Shown here: positions 7,732 through 15,371 of the stretch, piece by piece | Layout: every line of letters starts with the position of its first letter | How positions within the stretch are numbered: position 1 is the first letter of the stretch | DNA from: Actinomycetota bacterium | Lineage (GTDB): Bacteria > Actinomycetota > Actinomycetes > Nanopelagicales > Nanopelagicaceae | Length of the DNA stretch: 15,756 nt | NCBI GenBank assembly: GCA_009699825.1 | Contig: WLNM01000013.1 | Location: 1-15,756 of the forward strand | Direction of reading: 5' to 3' | The notes under the pieces: generated by a model | Database searches by the model: none | What the model was told of the DNA's origin: nothing | Seen by the model: only the letters and a program-made list of their open reading frames with translations | Translations under genes and position numbers: made by a program

Positions 7732-10715
7732 CGATGCTCATCGAACCTGACTTTGGCACTCCTGCAAGTAAAAAAATCGAAACCGTTACAGTGGAAATTG
7801 ATGGAAAATCGGTAACCGTTCCTGCTGAAACATCAATTATGCGTGCCGCTGCAATGCTGGGCAATAACATTCCAAAGCTCTGCGCCACTGATCGCCTGAA
7901 AGCTTTTGGATCATGTCGCCTCTGTGTTGTTGAAATCGATGGACGCAATGGCACTCCATCGTCGTGTACAACACCTGTTGCCGAGGGCATGAAAGTTTCT
8001 ACCACAACGGATCGCGTACAAAAGATTCGCCGTGGTGTTATGGAGCTGTACATGTCAGATCACCCAGCAGTTTGCGAAACTGGCGATGAGTGCAAAATGC
8101 ATGCAATGGCTAAAGAAGTTGGTCTTGAAGAAGTTCGCTATGAAGGAAAAACTCACTTAGGACTTGTAAAAGATGAGACTAATCCTTACTTCACATTTGA
8201 TTCCACTGAGTGCATCGTCTGTAACCGCTGCGTCCGTGCATGCGATGAAGTGCAAGGAACATTTGCGCTAACAATTGAAAATCGTGGCTTTGAAGCGCGC
8301 GTTTCTTCATCTGGTACATCATTTATTGATAGTGAGTGTGTTTCTTGTGGAGCATGTGTTCAAGCATGTCCAACCGGTGCTCTGACTGAAAAAACATTGC
8401 TCACCATCGGAGCACCAACTCGTTCAGTCATAACAACGTGTGCGTATTGCGGAGTTGGTTGCTCATTTAAAGCAGAAATGCGTGGAGATGAACTCGTCCG
8501 TATGGTTCCTCTTAAAGATGGTGGAGCAAATGCTGGCCACTCATGCGTTAAGGGCCGTTTTGCGTGGGGATATGCAACCCATGATGATCGCATAACAAAA
8601 CCTTTGATTCGAGAAAAGATAACCGATGAATGGCGCGAAGTTTCATTTGAGGAAGCAATCGCTTTTGCAGCAGCCGGTCTTAAAAAAATTCAAGCCGAAA
8701 GTGGTGTGGATTCGATTGGTGGAATCACTTCATCTCGTTGCACAAATGAAGAAGTCTTCGTTGTTCAAAAGATGGTGCGTGCAGCCTTTGGCAATAACAA
8801 CGTAGATACATGCGCGCGTGTTTGCCACTCTCCAACTGGTTATGGACTCAATCAAACTTTTGGAACATCGGCTGGAACACAAGACTTTGAATCAGTCGAG
8901 TTTTCAGATGTAATTATGGTTATTGGCGCTAACCCGGCAGCTGCTCACCCTGTATTTAATTCACGAATGAAACAAGCAATTCGCCGCGGTGCAAAGTTAA
9001 TAGTTGTAGATCCACGTGCAACTGAGACAGTTAAATCAGCACATGTAGAAGCTGATTATCACTTGCAATTATTGCCAGGAACAAATGTCGCAGTGATCAA
9101 TGCACTTGCACATGTTGTGGCTACCGAAGGATTGATAAATCGTGAATTCGTTAATGAGCGATGTGATCTAGAAGCCTTCGCCGAGTGGGAAAGATTTATC
9201 TCGCTAGAAGAGAACAGTCCAGAATTTTTAGAGGCAGCATCTGGTGTGCCTGCGCAGAAGATTCGCGAAGCTGCTCGACTATTCGCTTCGGTTCCAAATG
9301 GATCAATTTATTATGGACTCGGTGTTACCGAACACAGTCAAGGTTCAACGATGGTGATGGGTATTGCAAATCTTGCGATGGCAACGGGAAACATTGGACG
9401 TAAAGGTGTTGGAGTGAATCCACTGCGTGGTCAGAACAATGTGCAGGGATCTTGCGACATGGGTTCATTCCCACATGAATTGCCGGGCTATCGTCATATT
9501 TCTCGTGATGATGTTCGCGAAATCTTTAATAAAAAATGGGGTGTCACACTTCGCCCAGAGCCGGGATTACGTATTCCAAATATGTTTGATTCAGCACTTG
9601 GACATAAGTTCCGCGGTCTCTACGTGCAAGGCGAAGACATAGCCCAATCTGATCCAAATACAACACATGTTCACGCAGCGCTTCGCTCCATGGATATGGT
9701 TATTGTTCAAGATCTATTCCTCAATGAAACTTCTAAGTTTGCACATGTGTTCTTGCCAGGTACGTCTTTCTTAGAAAAAGATGGAACGTTTACAAATGCT
9801 GAAAGACGCATTAATCGTGTTCGCCCAGTAATGCAATCAAGAACAGGCAAGACAGAGTATGAAGTTACGTGCGACCTATCGCGCGCCATGGGTTATGACA
9901 TGTCATATACCCAAGCATCAGAGATTATGGATGAAATCGCAGCTACAACTCCAACATTTGCTGGAGTTTCATTTGAGCATCTAGATCGAATGGGATCTTT
10001 GCAATGGCCGGTCAATGACAAAGCACCAGATGGAACCCCAACAATGCACATCAATGAATTTGTACGTGGCGAAGGTAAGTTCATGCCAACGCCATATGTT
10101 GCAACACTAGAAAAATCCACACGTAAATTCCCACTATTACTGACAACTGGTCGAATTTTAAGTCAGTACAACGTGGGTGCCCAGACACGTCGTACGGCAA
10201 ATAACATCTGGCACAGCGAAGATATTTTGGACATTCACGAATCAGATGCCGAAATGCGTGGAATTAAAGATGGTTCGTGGGTAAAACTTTCATCACGCGT
10301 GGGCGAAACAATCATGCATGCGCGAATAACTGATTCTGTTCCAGCAGGCGTGGTGTACACAACATTTCATTTCCCAGAATCTGGTGCAAATGTGATCACA
10401 ACCGATTACTCAGATTGGGCTACAAATTGTCCAGAGTACAAAGTAACTGCTGTTGAGATTTCACCGAGTGAAAAAGGACCAGCCGTTATTCATGAACACG
10501 ATATTGCAGGGGACTCGCAACTAGATTCAATTATTCGTATGGCCAATCAAATCGCTGCAAATGTTCCAAAAGCCACCGCTCCTGAAATCGAAGTTGCCCA
10601 CCATATTGTGCAGTTCTGGACACCCGAGATGCGCGAGCGTTTACACGCTGATGTAGATCGCAGCAAACTCGACCCAATCGTACTTAAAGCAATGGAGCTG
10701 GAATCAGTCAAGTAG
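7728..10715 (+). CDS. fdsA: NAD-dependent formate dehydrogenase, alpha (Mo-bis-MGD catalytic) subunit with C-terminal FdsD-like domain
   Basis: Oxidises formate to CO2 at a molybdopterin site and wires electrons to FdsB; 995 residues, probably cytoplasmic (no signal peptide seen). In order: [2Fe-2S] ferredoxin domain with C52, C63, C66, C80; a NuoG-type site with H112, C116 and C122 but no middle cysteine; two [4Fe-4S] sets, C162/C165/C168/C172 and C204/C207/C210/C214; then the molybdoenzyme [4Fe-4S] ligands C238, C241, C245, C273 with the relay lysine K275. The active site reads CARVCHSPT, so the Mo ligand is C366 followed by H367: a cysteine, not selenocysteine, enzyme. The Mo-cofactor domains run to about 925. 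Residues ~929-995 match the separate FdsD subunit pattern. Accessory genes (fdsC/fdhD, Mo cofactor) are not in the window. The 3' end overlaps the opposite-strand DUF1638 gene by 12 bp. Confidence 0.95.
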   Translation: MTMLIEPDFGTPASKKIETVTVEIDGKSVTVPAETSIMRAAAMLGNNIPKLCATDRLKAFGSCRLCVVEIDGRNGTPSSCTTPVAEGMKVSTTTDRVQKIRRGVMELYMSDHPAVCETGDECKMHAMAKEVGLEEVRYEGKTHLGLVKDETNPYFTFDSTECIVCNRCVRACDEVQGTFALTIENRGFEARVSSSGTSFIDSECVSCGACVQACPTGALTEKTLLTIGAPTRSVITTCAYCGVGCSFKAEMRGDELVRMVPLKDGGANAGHSCVKGRFAWGYATHDDRITKPLIREKITDEWREVSFEEAIAFAAAGLKKIQAESGVDSIGGITSSRCTNEEVFVVQKMVRAAFGNNNVDTCARVCHSPTGYGLNQTFGTSAGTQDFESVEFSDVIMVIGANPAAAHPVFNSRMKQAIRRGAKLIVVDPRATETVKSAHVEADYHLQLLPGTNVAVINALAHVVATEGLINREFVNERCDLEAFAEWERFISLEENSPEFLEAASGVPAQKIREAARLFASVPNGSIYYGLGVTEHSQGSTMVMGIANLAMATGNIGRKGVGVNPLRGQNNVQGSCDMGSFPHELPGYRHISRDDVREIFNKKWGVTLRPEPGLRIPNMFDSALGHKFRGLYVQGEDIAQSDPNTTHVHAALRSMDMVIVQDLFLNETSKFAHVFLPGTSFLEKDGTFTNAERRINRVRPVMQSRTGKTEYEVTCDLSRAMGYDMSYTQASEIMDEIAATTPTFAGVSFEHLDRMGSLQWPVNDKAPDGTPTMHINEFVRGEGKFMPTPYVATLEKSTRKFPLLLTTGRILSQYNVGAQTRRTANNIWHSEDILDIHESDAEMRGIKDGSWVKLSSRVGETIMHARITDSVPAGVVYTTFHFPESGANVITTDYSDWATNCPEYKVTAVEISPSEKGPAVIHEHDIAGDSQLDSIIRMANQIAANVPKATAPEIEVAHHIVQFWTPEMRERLHADVDRSKLDPIVLKAMELESVK
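10512..10712 (+). other. FdsD-like domain fused to the C-terminus of FdsA
   Basis: Residues ~929-995 of FdsA read like the small delta subunit of FdsGBACD enzymes. They show IIRMANQIA, then a HHIVQFWTPEMR segment, then LDPIVLKAMEL, matching from memory the FdsD order of MANQIA, H..FW.P.MR and LDP.V..AL. There is no stop or start between the Mo domain and this part. The assignment rests on pattern memory, not on an alignment. Confidence 0.7.
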
Positions 10716-10721
10716 TTCCAG
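10698..10721. terminator. Small inverted repeat over the convergent gene ends (weak bidirectional terminator candidate)
   Basis: CTGGAA at 10698-10703 is perfectly complementary to TTCCAG at 10716-10721, with a 12-base loop that is exactly the fdsA/DUF1638 overlap including both stop codons. A G-T pair could lengthen the stem by one. Neither side has a clean T-tract, so intrinsic termination is doubtful. Confidence 0.22.
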
Positions 10722-11285
10722 AATCTGTTCTTTAAGGCTGCCTTCTCCAACAACATCAATTTCAAGTTCTAAGCCAATTAAGTCTGCAGCAGCCTGTGCC
10801 ATCACACTTAATTCAGGTGTTGGGTTTTGAGCAAGCCAGATAATTTTGTTGTAGTTCTTAAAGTAATCATCACGAAGATCTGGGCGTTTATCTAAACCGA
10901 GCTCCACAATGACACTTCGATGAAAAGATTTCACGAGAAAATCTGTTAAAAAATATGTACCGGCGTCTGCATCCATGATTGCTTGAATCTTCTCTTTTCC
11001 AGCAAATATGTCATAGCAGTGGTTTCCGCCAAGGCGCTTGAGTCCGAGTTTTTCAATGACTGAATCAAGTGCTCCATAGGTGCCGCAATCAGCGTATGCA
11101 ACTGCGCACTTAGAGTGTCTATCTTTAATCTCTAAATAAGTTTTCTCAACTTCACCTGCAATTTTTGCAGGTTGATTGTGCAATAGCGGTGGCAGCGGAT
11201 AAATAGTTACATCAAGTTTGGCTGTATCCGTGATGTGTGAAATGTGTGTGGCAATTGCGCCACAGGCAATTACTGCAACAGACAT
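10704..11285 (-). CDS. DUF1638 family protein
   Basis: A 193-residue protein of unknown biochemical role that I recognise as DUF1638. It opens with a beta strand ending in IACGA, then has the family's YADCGTYGALD (64-74) and GGNHCYDIFAG (86-96) motifs. The conserved C8, C67 and C90, with H89, could form a metal or cofactor site; this is inference. Genes of this family often lie beside corrinoid methyltransferase and RACo-type activator genes, as here. It begins three bases after the RACo stop (TAA GCC ATG) without a clear Shine-Dalgarno, so translational coupling is likely. It is the last gene of the minus-strand operon, and its stop lies inside the end of fdsA on the other strand. No signal peptide or membrane segment is seen. 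Confidence 0.85.
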   Translation of the reverse strand: MSVAVIACGAIATHISHITDTAKLDVTIYPLPPLLHNQPAKIAGEVEKTYLEIKDRHSKCAVAYADCGTYGALDSVIEKLGLKRLGGNHCYDIFAGKEKIQAIMDADAGTYFLTDFLVKSFHRSVIVELGLDKRPDLRDDYFKNYNKIIWLAQNPTPELSVMAQAAADLIGLELEIDVVGEGSLKEQILELLD

Positions 11286-11288
11286 GGC

Positions 11289-13193
11289 TTATGCGGGAAA
11301 GCTAAGACGCTCAACGAATTTATCATTGAAGTCCGCGCGATCTGATAATTCGATGTAATCGATTTCATCCAGCAGTGCCATCGCACCATTGCGCTCTTGG
11401 GCAGATAACAAGACCATCTTGGCACCTTCGCCTGCAACGTTTCCAGCAGAGACAATGCGCATAACTGGAAGCTTAGGTACTAATCCGATTTTTACTGCTG
11501 ATGCTGGCGAAAGGTAAGAACCAAATGAACCCGCCAAAAGAACTTGTTGTACTTCACTCTCTGCTACACCGAATTCTTCAAGTAAAAGTGCCCAACCAGT
11601 TGCAATGGCAGCCTTAGCAAATTGAAGTTCGCGAACATCGCGTTGCGTTAAAAAGACGCAATCATTGAGATCGCCCTCTTTGCCACCCCATGTCAACACA
11701 AATACCCTTTCACCTTCGCGTTCCACAAGGCGGTGTGCAATCTTTGGCGCTGCAATCGCTGCTTGTTCAGCTGTGACAAAGCGTCCTGAGTTATCGAGTA
11801 AACCCAATTGCACTAAGCATGCGCAAGCATCGACTAGTCCAGATCCGCAAATACCGATTGCTTTTGTATTTTCAATCGTGCCAATTTCAAGATCGCCATC
11901 GACATCTTTGATAGTTTCAATTGCGCCAGATGCTGCACGCACGCCACATTTAATTGAGGCTGCTTCAAATGCAGGACCTGCGGGAGCCGCAGTAGCAAGA
12001 ATCTTTTCGCCATCTCCTAAAATAATTTCGCAATTAGTGCCCACATCGATAAACAAGCGAAGGCGCTTGTCACGATCCATACCGGATGCGAGTGCGCCAG
12101 CAACAATGTCGCCACCAACGTAGGCACCGAGTGAAGGCATGATGACTGCTTTCGCGCGTGGGTGAACATTGATACCGAGTTCAGATGCTTGAACATCTGG
12201 AAAAGATGCACTTGCCATAATAAACGGAGCGACACCAAGTGGTTCCGGATCAATGCCGAGTGCTAATTGCGTCATTGTGGCATTACCAGCAAGTGCTACT
12301 TCATAGACATTAAGAGGATCTACGCCAGCTTCTTCGCAAACTTCAGCACTGAGTTCCGCCAAGGTTTGTTGAGCTAAGCCACGAAGTCTATCGAGCGCGG
12401 TTGGATCCATCATCGTTGCAGAAATTCGAGTGATGACATCTGCGCCAAATGGTTGTTGCTTGTTGAGCATTGACTTAACCGCAACAGGCGTACCTGTATT
12501 TAGATCAAGTAGTGTTGCAACAACTGTTGTTGTTCCAAGGTCATATGCAATTCCATATCGCAGAGCAGTTGTATCGCCTGCTTCAATTTCGATCAGCTCT
12601 TGATCAACGAAGACGGCAGTTACTTTGAAAAAAGATGAGCGAAGGACCTTTGGCAGGTTACGCATCGCTGCCAAAGAAACCGTAGCTTCGATGTCGTCTA
12701 TTGCATCGAATAGGCGCACGATATCCGTGCGTTGATCGTGCAACGTGGGATCAGCTAATTCAACGTAACGCTTTTGAACAGCGGGGCGCAAAATAACTTG
12801 GCGCCCAACACCGACAGTTGCTGCTTTTGGGCGAGTAGTTAGTGGTGGAACATCGAGGGTGACATCTTTGGCAGCGCGAACAAGGCAAGCTAGGCGCCAA
12901 CCATCTTTGATTTCACCTTCAGTAAATGCGCGGTAATCAAGTTTGGAAGGTTCGACATCTCCTGTTGTTACTTTGATGCGACATTTTTTGCACGTGCCAT
13001 AACCACCACAGGTTGAATCAATTGCAATTCCATTCCAGGATGCTGCATCAAATGCACTGACACCAGTTGGAACGGTAAAACCTTTTTCATTTGCAACTGA
13101 TCCGTCTTTTTCGAGCACACGAAAAGTCAGCTTGATGCGACCTGTTCCATCGTGTGCCGGAATAAGTGATGGGTCGAGCTCTTTTTTACTAAT
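11289..13193 (-). CDS. RACo-type reductive activator of corrinoid proteins ([2Fe-2S] ferredoxin plus ASKHA ATPase, DUF4445)
   Basis: Uses ATP to reduce inactive Co(II) corrinoid protein back to Co(I). The first ordinary start is GTG at 13118 (609 aa), but this would cut the first ferredoxin strand (GRIKLTFRVLEKDG) and has no ribosome site. The frame is open up to the upstream gene's TAA at 13197-13199, and AGAGGGA stands 6 bases before an in-frame ATT at 13193. I use that codon tentatively, giving 634 aa, close to known RACo length. In this numbering [2Fe-2S] ligands are C62, C68, C71 (CGGYGTCKKC) and C103. The ASKHA ATPase part shows YDLGTTT (217-223), GNATMT (303-308), IDVGTN (382-387), GPAFEAASIKCG and ICGSGLVD (448-455). 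Context with a corrinoid protein and THF methyltransferase fits the role. Confidence 0.9.
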   Translation of the reverse strand: MSKKELDPSLIPAHDGTGRIKLTFRVLEKDGSVANEKGFTVPTGVSAFDAASWNGIAIDSTCGGYGTCKKCRIKVTTGDVEPSKLDYRAFTEGEIKDGWRLACLVRAAKDVTLDVPPLTTRPKAATVGVGRQVILRPAVQKRYVELADPTLHDQRTDIVRLFDAIDDIEATVSLAAMRNLPKVLRSSFFKVTAVFVDQELIEIEAGDTTALRYGIAYDLGTTTVVATLLDLNTGTPVAVKSMLNKQQPFGADVITRISATMMDPTALDRLRGLAQQTLAELSAEVCEEAGVDPLNVYEVALAGNATMTQLALGIDPEPLGVAPFIMASASFPDVQASELGINVHPRAKAVIMPSLGAYVGGDIVAGALASGMDRDKRLRLFIDVGTNCEIILGDGEKILATAAPAGPAFEAASIKCGVRAASGAIETIKDVDGDLEIGTIENTKAIGICGSGLVDACACLVQLGLLDNSGRFVTAEQAAIAAPKIAHRLVEREGERVFVLTWGGKEGDLNDCVFLTQRDVRELQFAKAAIATGWALLLEEFGVAESEVQQVLLAGSFGSYLSPASAVKIGLVPKLPVMRIVSAGNVAGEGAKMVLLSAQERNGAMALLDEIDYIELSDRADFNDKFVERLSFPA

Positions 13194-13196
13194 GAT

Positions 13197-14060
13197 TTAT
13201 CCCTCTGCCTTTGCTGCTTCTTGCGCACGGAATCGAGAAATCCAATTTCCACCCCATTGGTCCATACCGAGTAATAGATCTGCGGCGCGAACAGCTTCAT
13301 TAATTGAGGGCGTACGTGCATCCATAACCGCACATGTCAGACCATGTGACATAGCCGCTGGCAAGAATGCCGCATTGAGTGCATGACGATTTGGCAAACC
13401 AAATGAAATATTTGATGCTCCAAGTGTCATATTCAAACCAAATTTTTCACGGATGAGATGAATAGTTTCTAGAGTAATTTTCACAGCTTCTGGATCGGCG
13501 CCCACTGTCATTGCAAGTGGGTCGATAACTAAGTTATCTAGTGAGATACCGTGCTTTTCTACGGCGCGGATAATTTTTTCAGTAATGACAATGCGCTCTG
13601 CAGCTGTTGCTGGAATACCGATTTCATCATTTGGCAAGGCAATGATTGCTGCGTTGTGCTTTTTGATCAATGGCAAAATTAACTCCATACGATCATCTTC
13701 ACCCGTCATGGAGTTAACCAGTGCTTTGCCCTCGTATGCCTCTAGTCCTGCTTGAAGCGCTTCGATAACGGAGGAATCAATACAAATTGGTAGATCTGTA
13801 ATTCCTTGAATCATCTTGATTGCTTTGGACAAAAGTGCAGGTTCATCAGTCAATGGCACACCCATATTCACATCGAGCATGTCAGCGCCACCTTTTATCT
13901 GCGACTCAACATCAACTGCAATAGTTGAAAGATCACCCGCACGGAGCAACTCTTGAAACTTCTTACGACCTGTTGGGTTGATGCGCTCACCAATGATGAC
14001 AAATGGTTGATCGTGACCAATAGTGACGGTCTTCGATGCTGATTGAACGACTGTATGCAT
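13197..14060 (-). CDS. Pterin-binding corrinoid:THF methyltransferase (MtgA/AcsE type)
   Basis: Moves a methyl group between a corrinoid protein and tetrahydrofolate; here most likely methyl-corrinoid to THF, giving methyl-THF. It has 287 residues forming one DHPS-like TIM barrel. Seen motifs are IGERINPTG (23-31), ADMLDVNMG (59-67, with D63 and N65), PICIDSS (91-97, D95), LVNSMTGE (114-121), VIDPLAMTVGAD (178-189, D180) and LGASNISFGLPNR (213-225, N217). These correspond to the pterin-binding Asp/Asn residues of AcsE. There is no B12 domain or homocysteine-binding domain, so it is not MetH. The ATG at 14060 has AGGAG 7 bases upstream. The stop TAA is directly followed in the same frame by the RACo coding sequence. 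Confidence 0.9.
   Translation of the reverse strand: MHTVVQSASKTVTIGHDQPFVIIGERINPTGRKKFQELLRAGDLSTIAVDVESQIKGGADMLDVNMGVPLTDEPALLSKAIKMIQGITDLPICIDSSVIEALQAGLEAYEGKALVNSMTGEDDRMELILPLIKKHNAAIIALPNDEIGIPATAAERIVITEKIIRAVEKHGISLDNLVIDPLAMTVGADPEAVKITLETIHLIREKFGLNMTLGASNISFGLPNRHALNAAFLPAAMSHGLTCAVMDARTPSINEAVRAADLLLGMDQWGGNWISRFRAQEAAKAEG
13200..13206 (-). promoter_or_regulatory. Shine-Dalgarno site for RACo, upstream of a non-ATG start
   Basis: On the minus strand AGAGGGA precedes TAA-ATC-ATT. It is 6 bases from the ATT and 3 from the ATC, and 80 bases from the GTG at 13118. It argues that translation starts immediately after the upstream stop codon. Confidence 0.5.
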
Positions 14061-14067
14061 GTGATTG

Positions 14068-14072
14068 CTCCT
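14068..14072 (-). promoter_or_regulatory. Shine-Dalgarno site of the pterin-binding methyltransferase
   Basis: AGGAG on the minus strand lies 7 bases before the ATG at 14060, in the 13-base gap after metF. It confirms this start. Confidence 0.6.
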
Positions 14073-14073
14073 G

Positions 14074-14976
14074 TTATGTGTATTGGTTAGGTGTTCGGCC
14101 GAGGTCGCGCATTAACCGCTCAAGAGTGTCGTCATGGCGGAAATCTGTGATGTGCAATCCACGCACACCTGGAAGGGCGAGTGCATGTTGGCATTGTTCA
14201 AGTGCAAGGTGGTACGCCGCTTCTGCTTGATCTGTTGATTGCGCAACTCGATCAATAACATCCTGCGGAACACTGATGCCCGGAACTTTATCGTTCATAA
14301 AGCTCAGTGGCTTTGCACTCTTAATCAGAACAACGCTAGGAATAATTGCTAAATCTGGAACGGTTGCTGCCACACCTGCGCAGAATTTTTCAAGACGCTC
14401 TGGATAGTAACCAATTTGAAGTTGAATCATTTGAGCACCGGCACGATGTTTCTTCAGCACACGTTCAATACGGTAATCATGTGGGGGAGCAAAGGGATTT
14501 TCAACGGAGCAAATGAAGAAATTTGGCGCAGGATTTAACTTGCGACCCGAGAGATAAGTACCTGCATTAAGAATTGATGCCACATTAATTGCTTGAGGTC
14601 CATCGAGATCAAAGACGCGACGAGTTTCTGGTTCATCGCCAGCGGTTACGTCATCGCCCGTCAAAAGCGCAATGTTTTCGATGCCGTGCAAATTGGCGCC
14701 GGCCATGTCTGCTTGGATTGCAAGACGATTCTTATCGCGACAGACAATTTGCATGATTGGTTCGAGACCATGTTGCTTCATCGCAATTGCTACAGAGACA
14801 TTTGATGCATGCGCGTGTGCTGCAGTGTTATCAGTTGCATTAACGGCCACAAACCACGGAGCGAGGCGCTCTACATTCTTTTTAACTTGTTCCATTCCGC
14901 CGCCGTCAATAATAGGAAATTCAGCGGTGTAAACAACATCTTTAGTTTGTGTAATCACATCGCGCAGCTTTGACAT
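14074..14976 (-). CDS. metF: 5,10-Methylenetetrahydrofolate reductase
   Basis: Flavin-dependent interconversion of methyl-THF and methylene-THF. In this operon it probably oxidises the methyl-THF delivered by the neighbouring methyltransferase. I start at ATG 14976 (300 aa), whose A is shared with the stop of the upstream gene (TAATG). A TTG at 15012 would add 12 residues inside that gene. MTHFR features are the early TAEF with catalytic-type E19, MQIVCRDKNR (75-84), ENIALLTGDD (100-109, with D108 in the flavin-contacting position), a long central barrel with IQLQIGYYPE, IPSVVLIKS and the final GVRGLHI strand. It is a single catalytic domain without the eukaryotic regulatory half. The MetV-like partner is directly upstream. 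Confidence 0.93.
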   Translation of the reverse strand: MSKLRDVITQTKDVVYTAEFPIIDGGGMEQVKKNVERLAPWFVAVNATDNTAAHAHASNVSVAIAMKQHGLEPIMQIVCRDKNRLAIQADMAGANLHGIENIALLTGDDVTAGDEPETRRVFDLDGPQAINVASILNAGTYLSGRKLNPAPNFFICSVENPFAPPHDYRIERVLKKHRAGAQMIQLQIGYYPERLEKFCAGVAATVPDLAIIPSVVLIKSAKPLSFMNDKVPGISVPQDVIDRVAQSTDQAEAAYHLALEQCQHALALPGVRGLHITDFRHDDTLERLMRDLGRTPNQYT

Positions 14977-15371
14977 TAGTGCGAATGCGTTTCTTCTTGG
15001 CGCTTGGCCCAACCGGCTGGTGTTTGTTGATCGCGCTTTGTAATCAAGTTAACCCATGAAGATGTGCCCTTGAGTTGCATATCAACTGGCGGGCGCAGAT
15101 CGTTGTAGTGCTCTTTCCACACGGTCGGAAGTGGAAGAGAAACTTTACGATCGTATGCTTTTACCCAAACACATCTCATCTCTGGCTTAACTTCGCAATG
15201 TCCATCTTCGCGGACCCCACCGCATGGACCATTACGTAGAGTTTTTGGACATGTCATTGGACACGTCATACCTGTTGAGTGCAGAACACATTGTCCGCAC
15301 ATAGTGCAATCCCAAACAGGCTTTTTCATGCCATGTTCGACAGCTAACAACAGGTTTAACAATTTAGGCAT
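14976..15371 (-). CDS. metV: MetV-like Cys-rich partner of MetF (MTHFR C-terminal domain family)
   Basis: A 131-residue protein of the small MTHFR_C family found with MetF in acetogens (MetVF). Eight cysteines dominate it: C22, C25, C28 (CTMCGQC), C37 and C41 (CPMTCPK), C50 (NGPCGG), C59 and C67 (CVWVKAYDR). Such spacing suits zinc or an iron-sulfur cluster; which one cannot be told here. It probably forms a complex with MetF and may pass electrons. It starts at ATG 15371, overlapping the corrinoid protein stop by 8 bp (ATGCCTAA), and its stop overlaps metF, so the three are translationally coupled. Residues after 75 are less conserved and end in a hydrophilic, His-containing tail. There is no RnfC2-like or HdrA-like electron partner in the window. 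Confidence 0.85.
   Translation of the reverse strand: MPKLLNLLLAVEHGMKKPVWDCTMCGQCVLHSTGMTCPMTCPKTLRNGPCGGVREDGHCEVKPEMRCVWVKAYDRKVSLPLPTVWKEHYNDLRPPVDMQLKGTSSWVNLITKRDQQTPAGWAKRQEETHSH

Noticed and set aside
8811..8828. Selenocysteine at the formate dehydrogenase active site
   Set aside because: The codon at 8823 is TGC, an ordinary cysteine, and no in-frame TGA occurs.
11665..12123. Open frame of 152 codons on the plus strand inside the RACo gene
   Set aside because: Pro/Ser/Thr-rich antisense translation of the ATPase domain; no ribosome site or family features.
13127..13333. Short minus-strand frame at the methyltransferase/RACo junction
   Set aside because: It runs out of frame through the 3' end of the methyltransferase and does not supply an in-frame start for RACo.
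14977..15012. TTG start for metF at 15012
   Set aside because: It would overlap the MetV-like gene by 37 bases; ATG 14976 forms a TAATG junction like others in the window.
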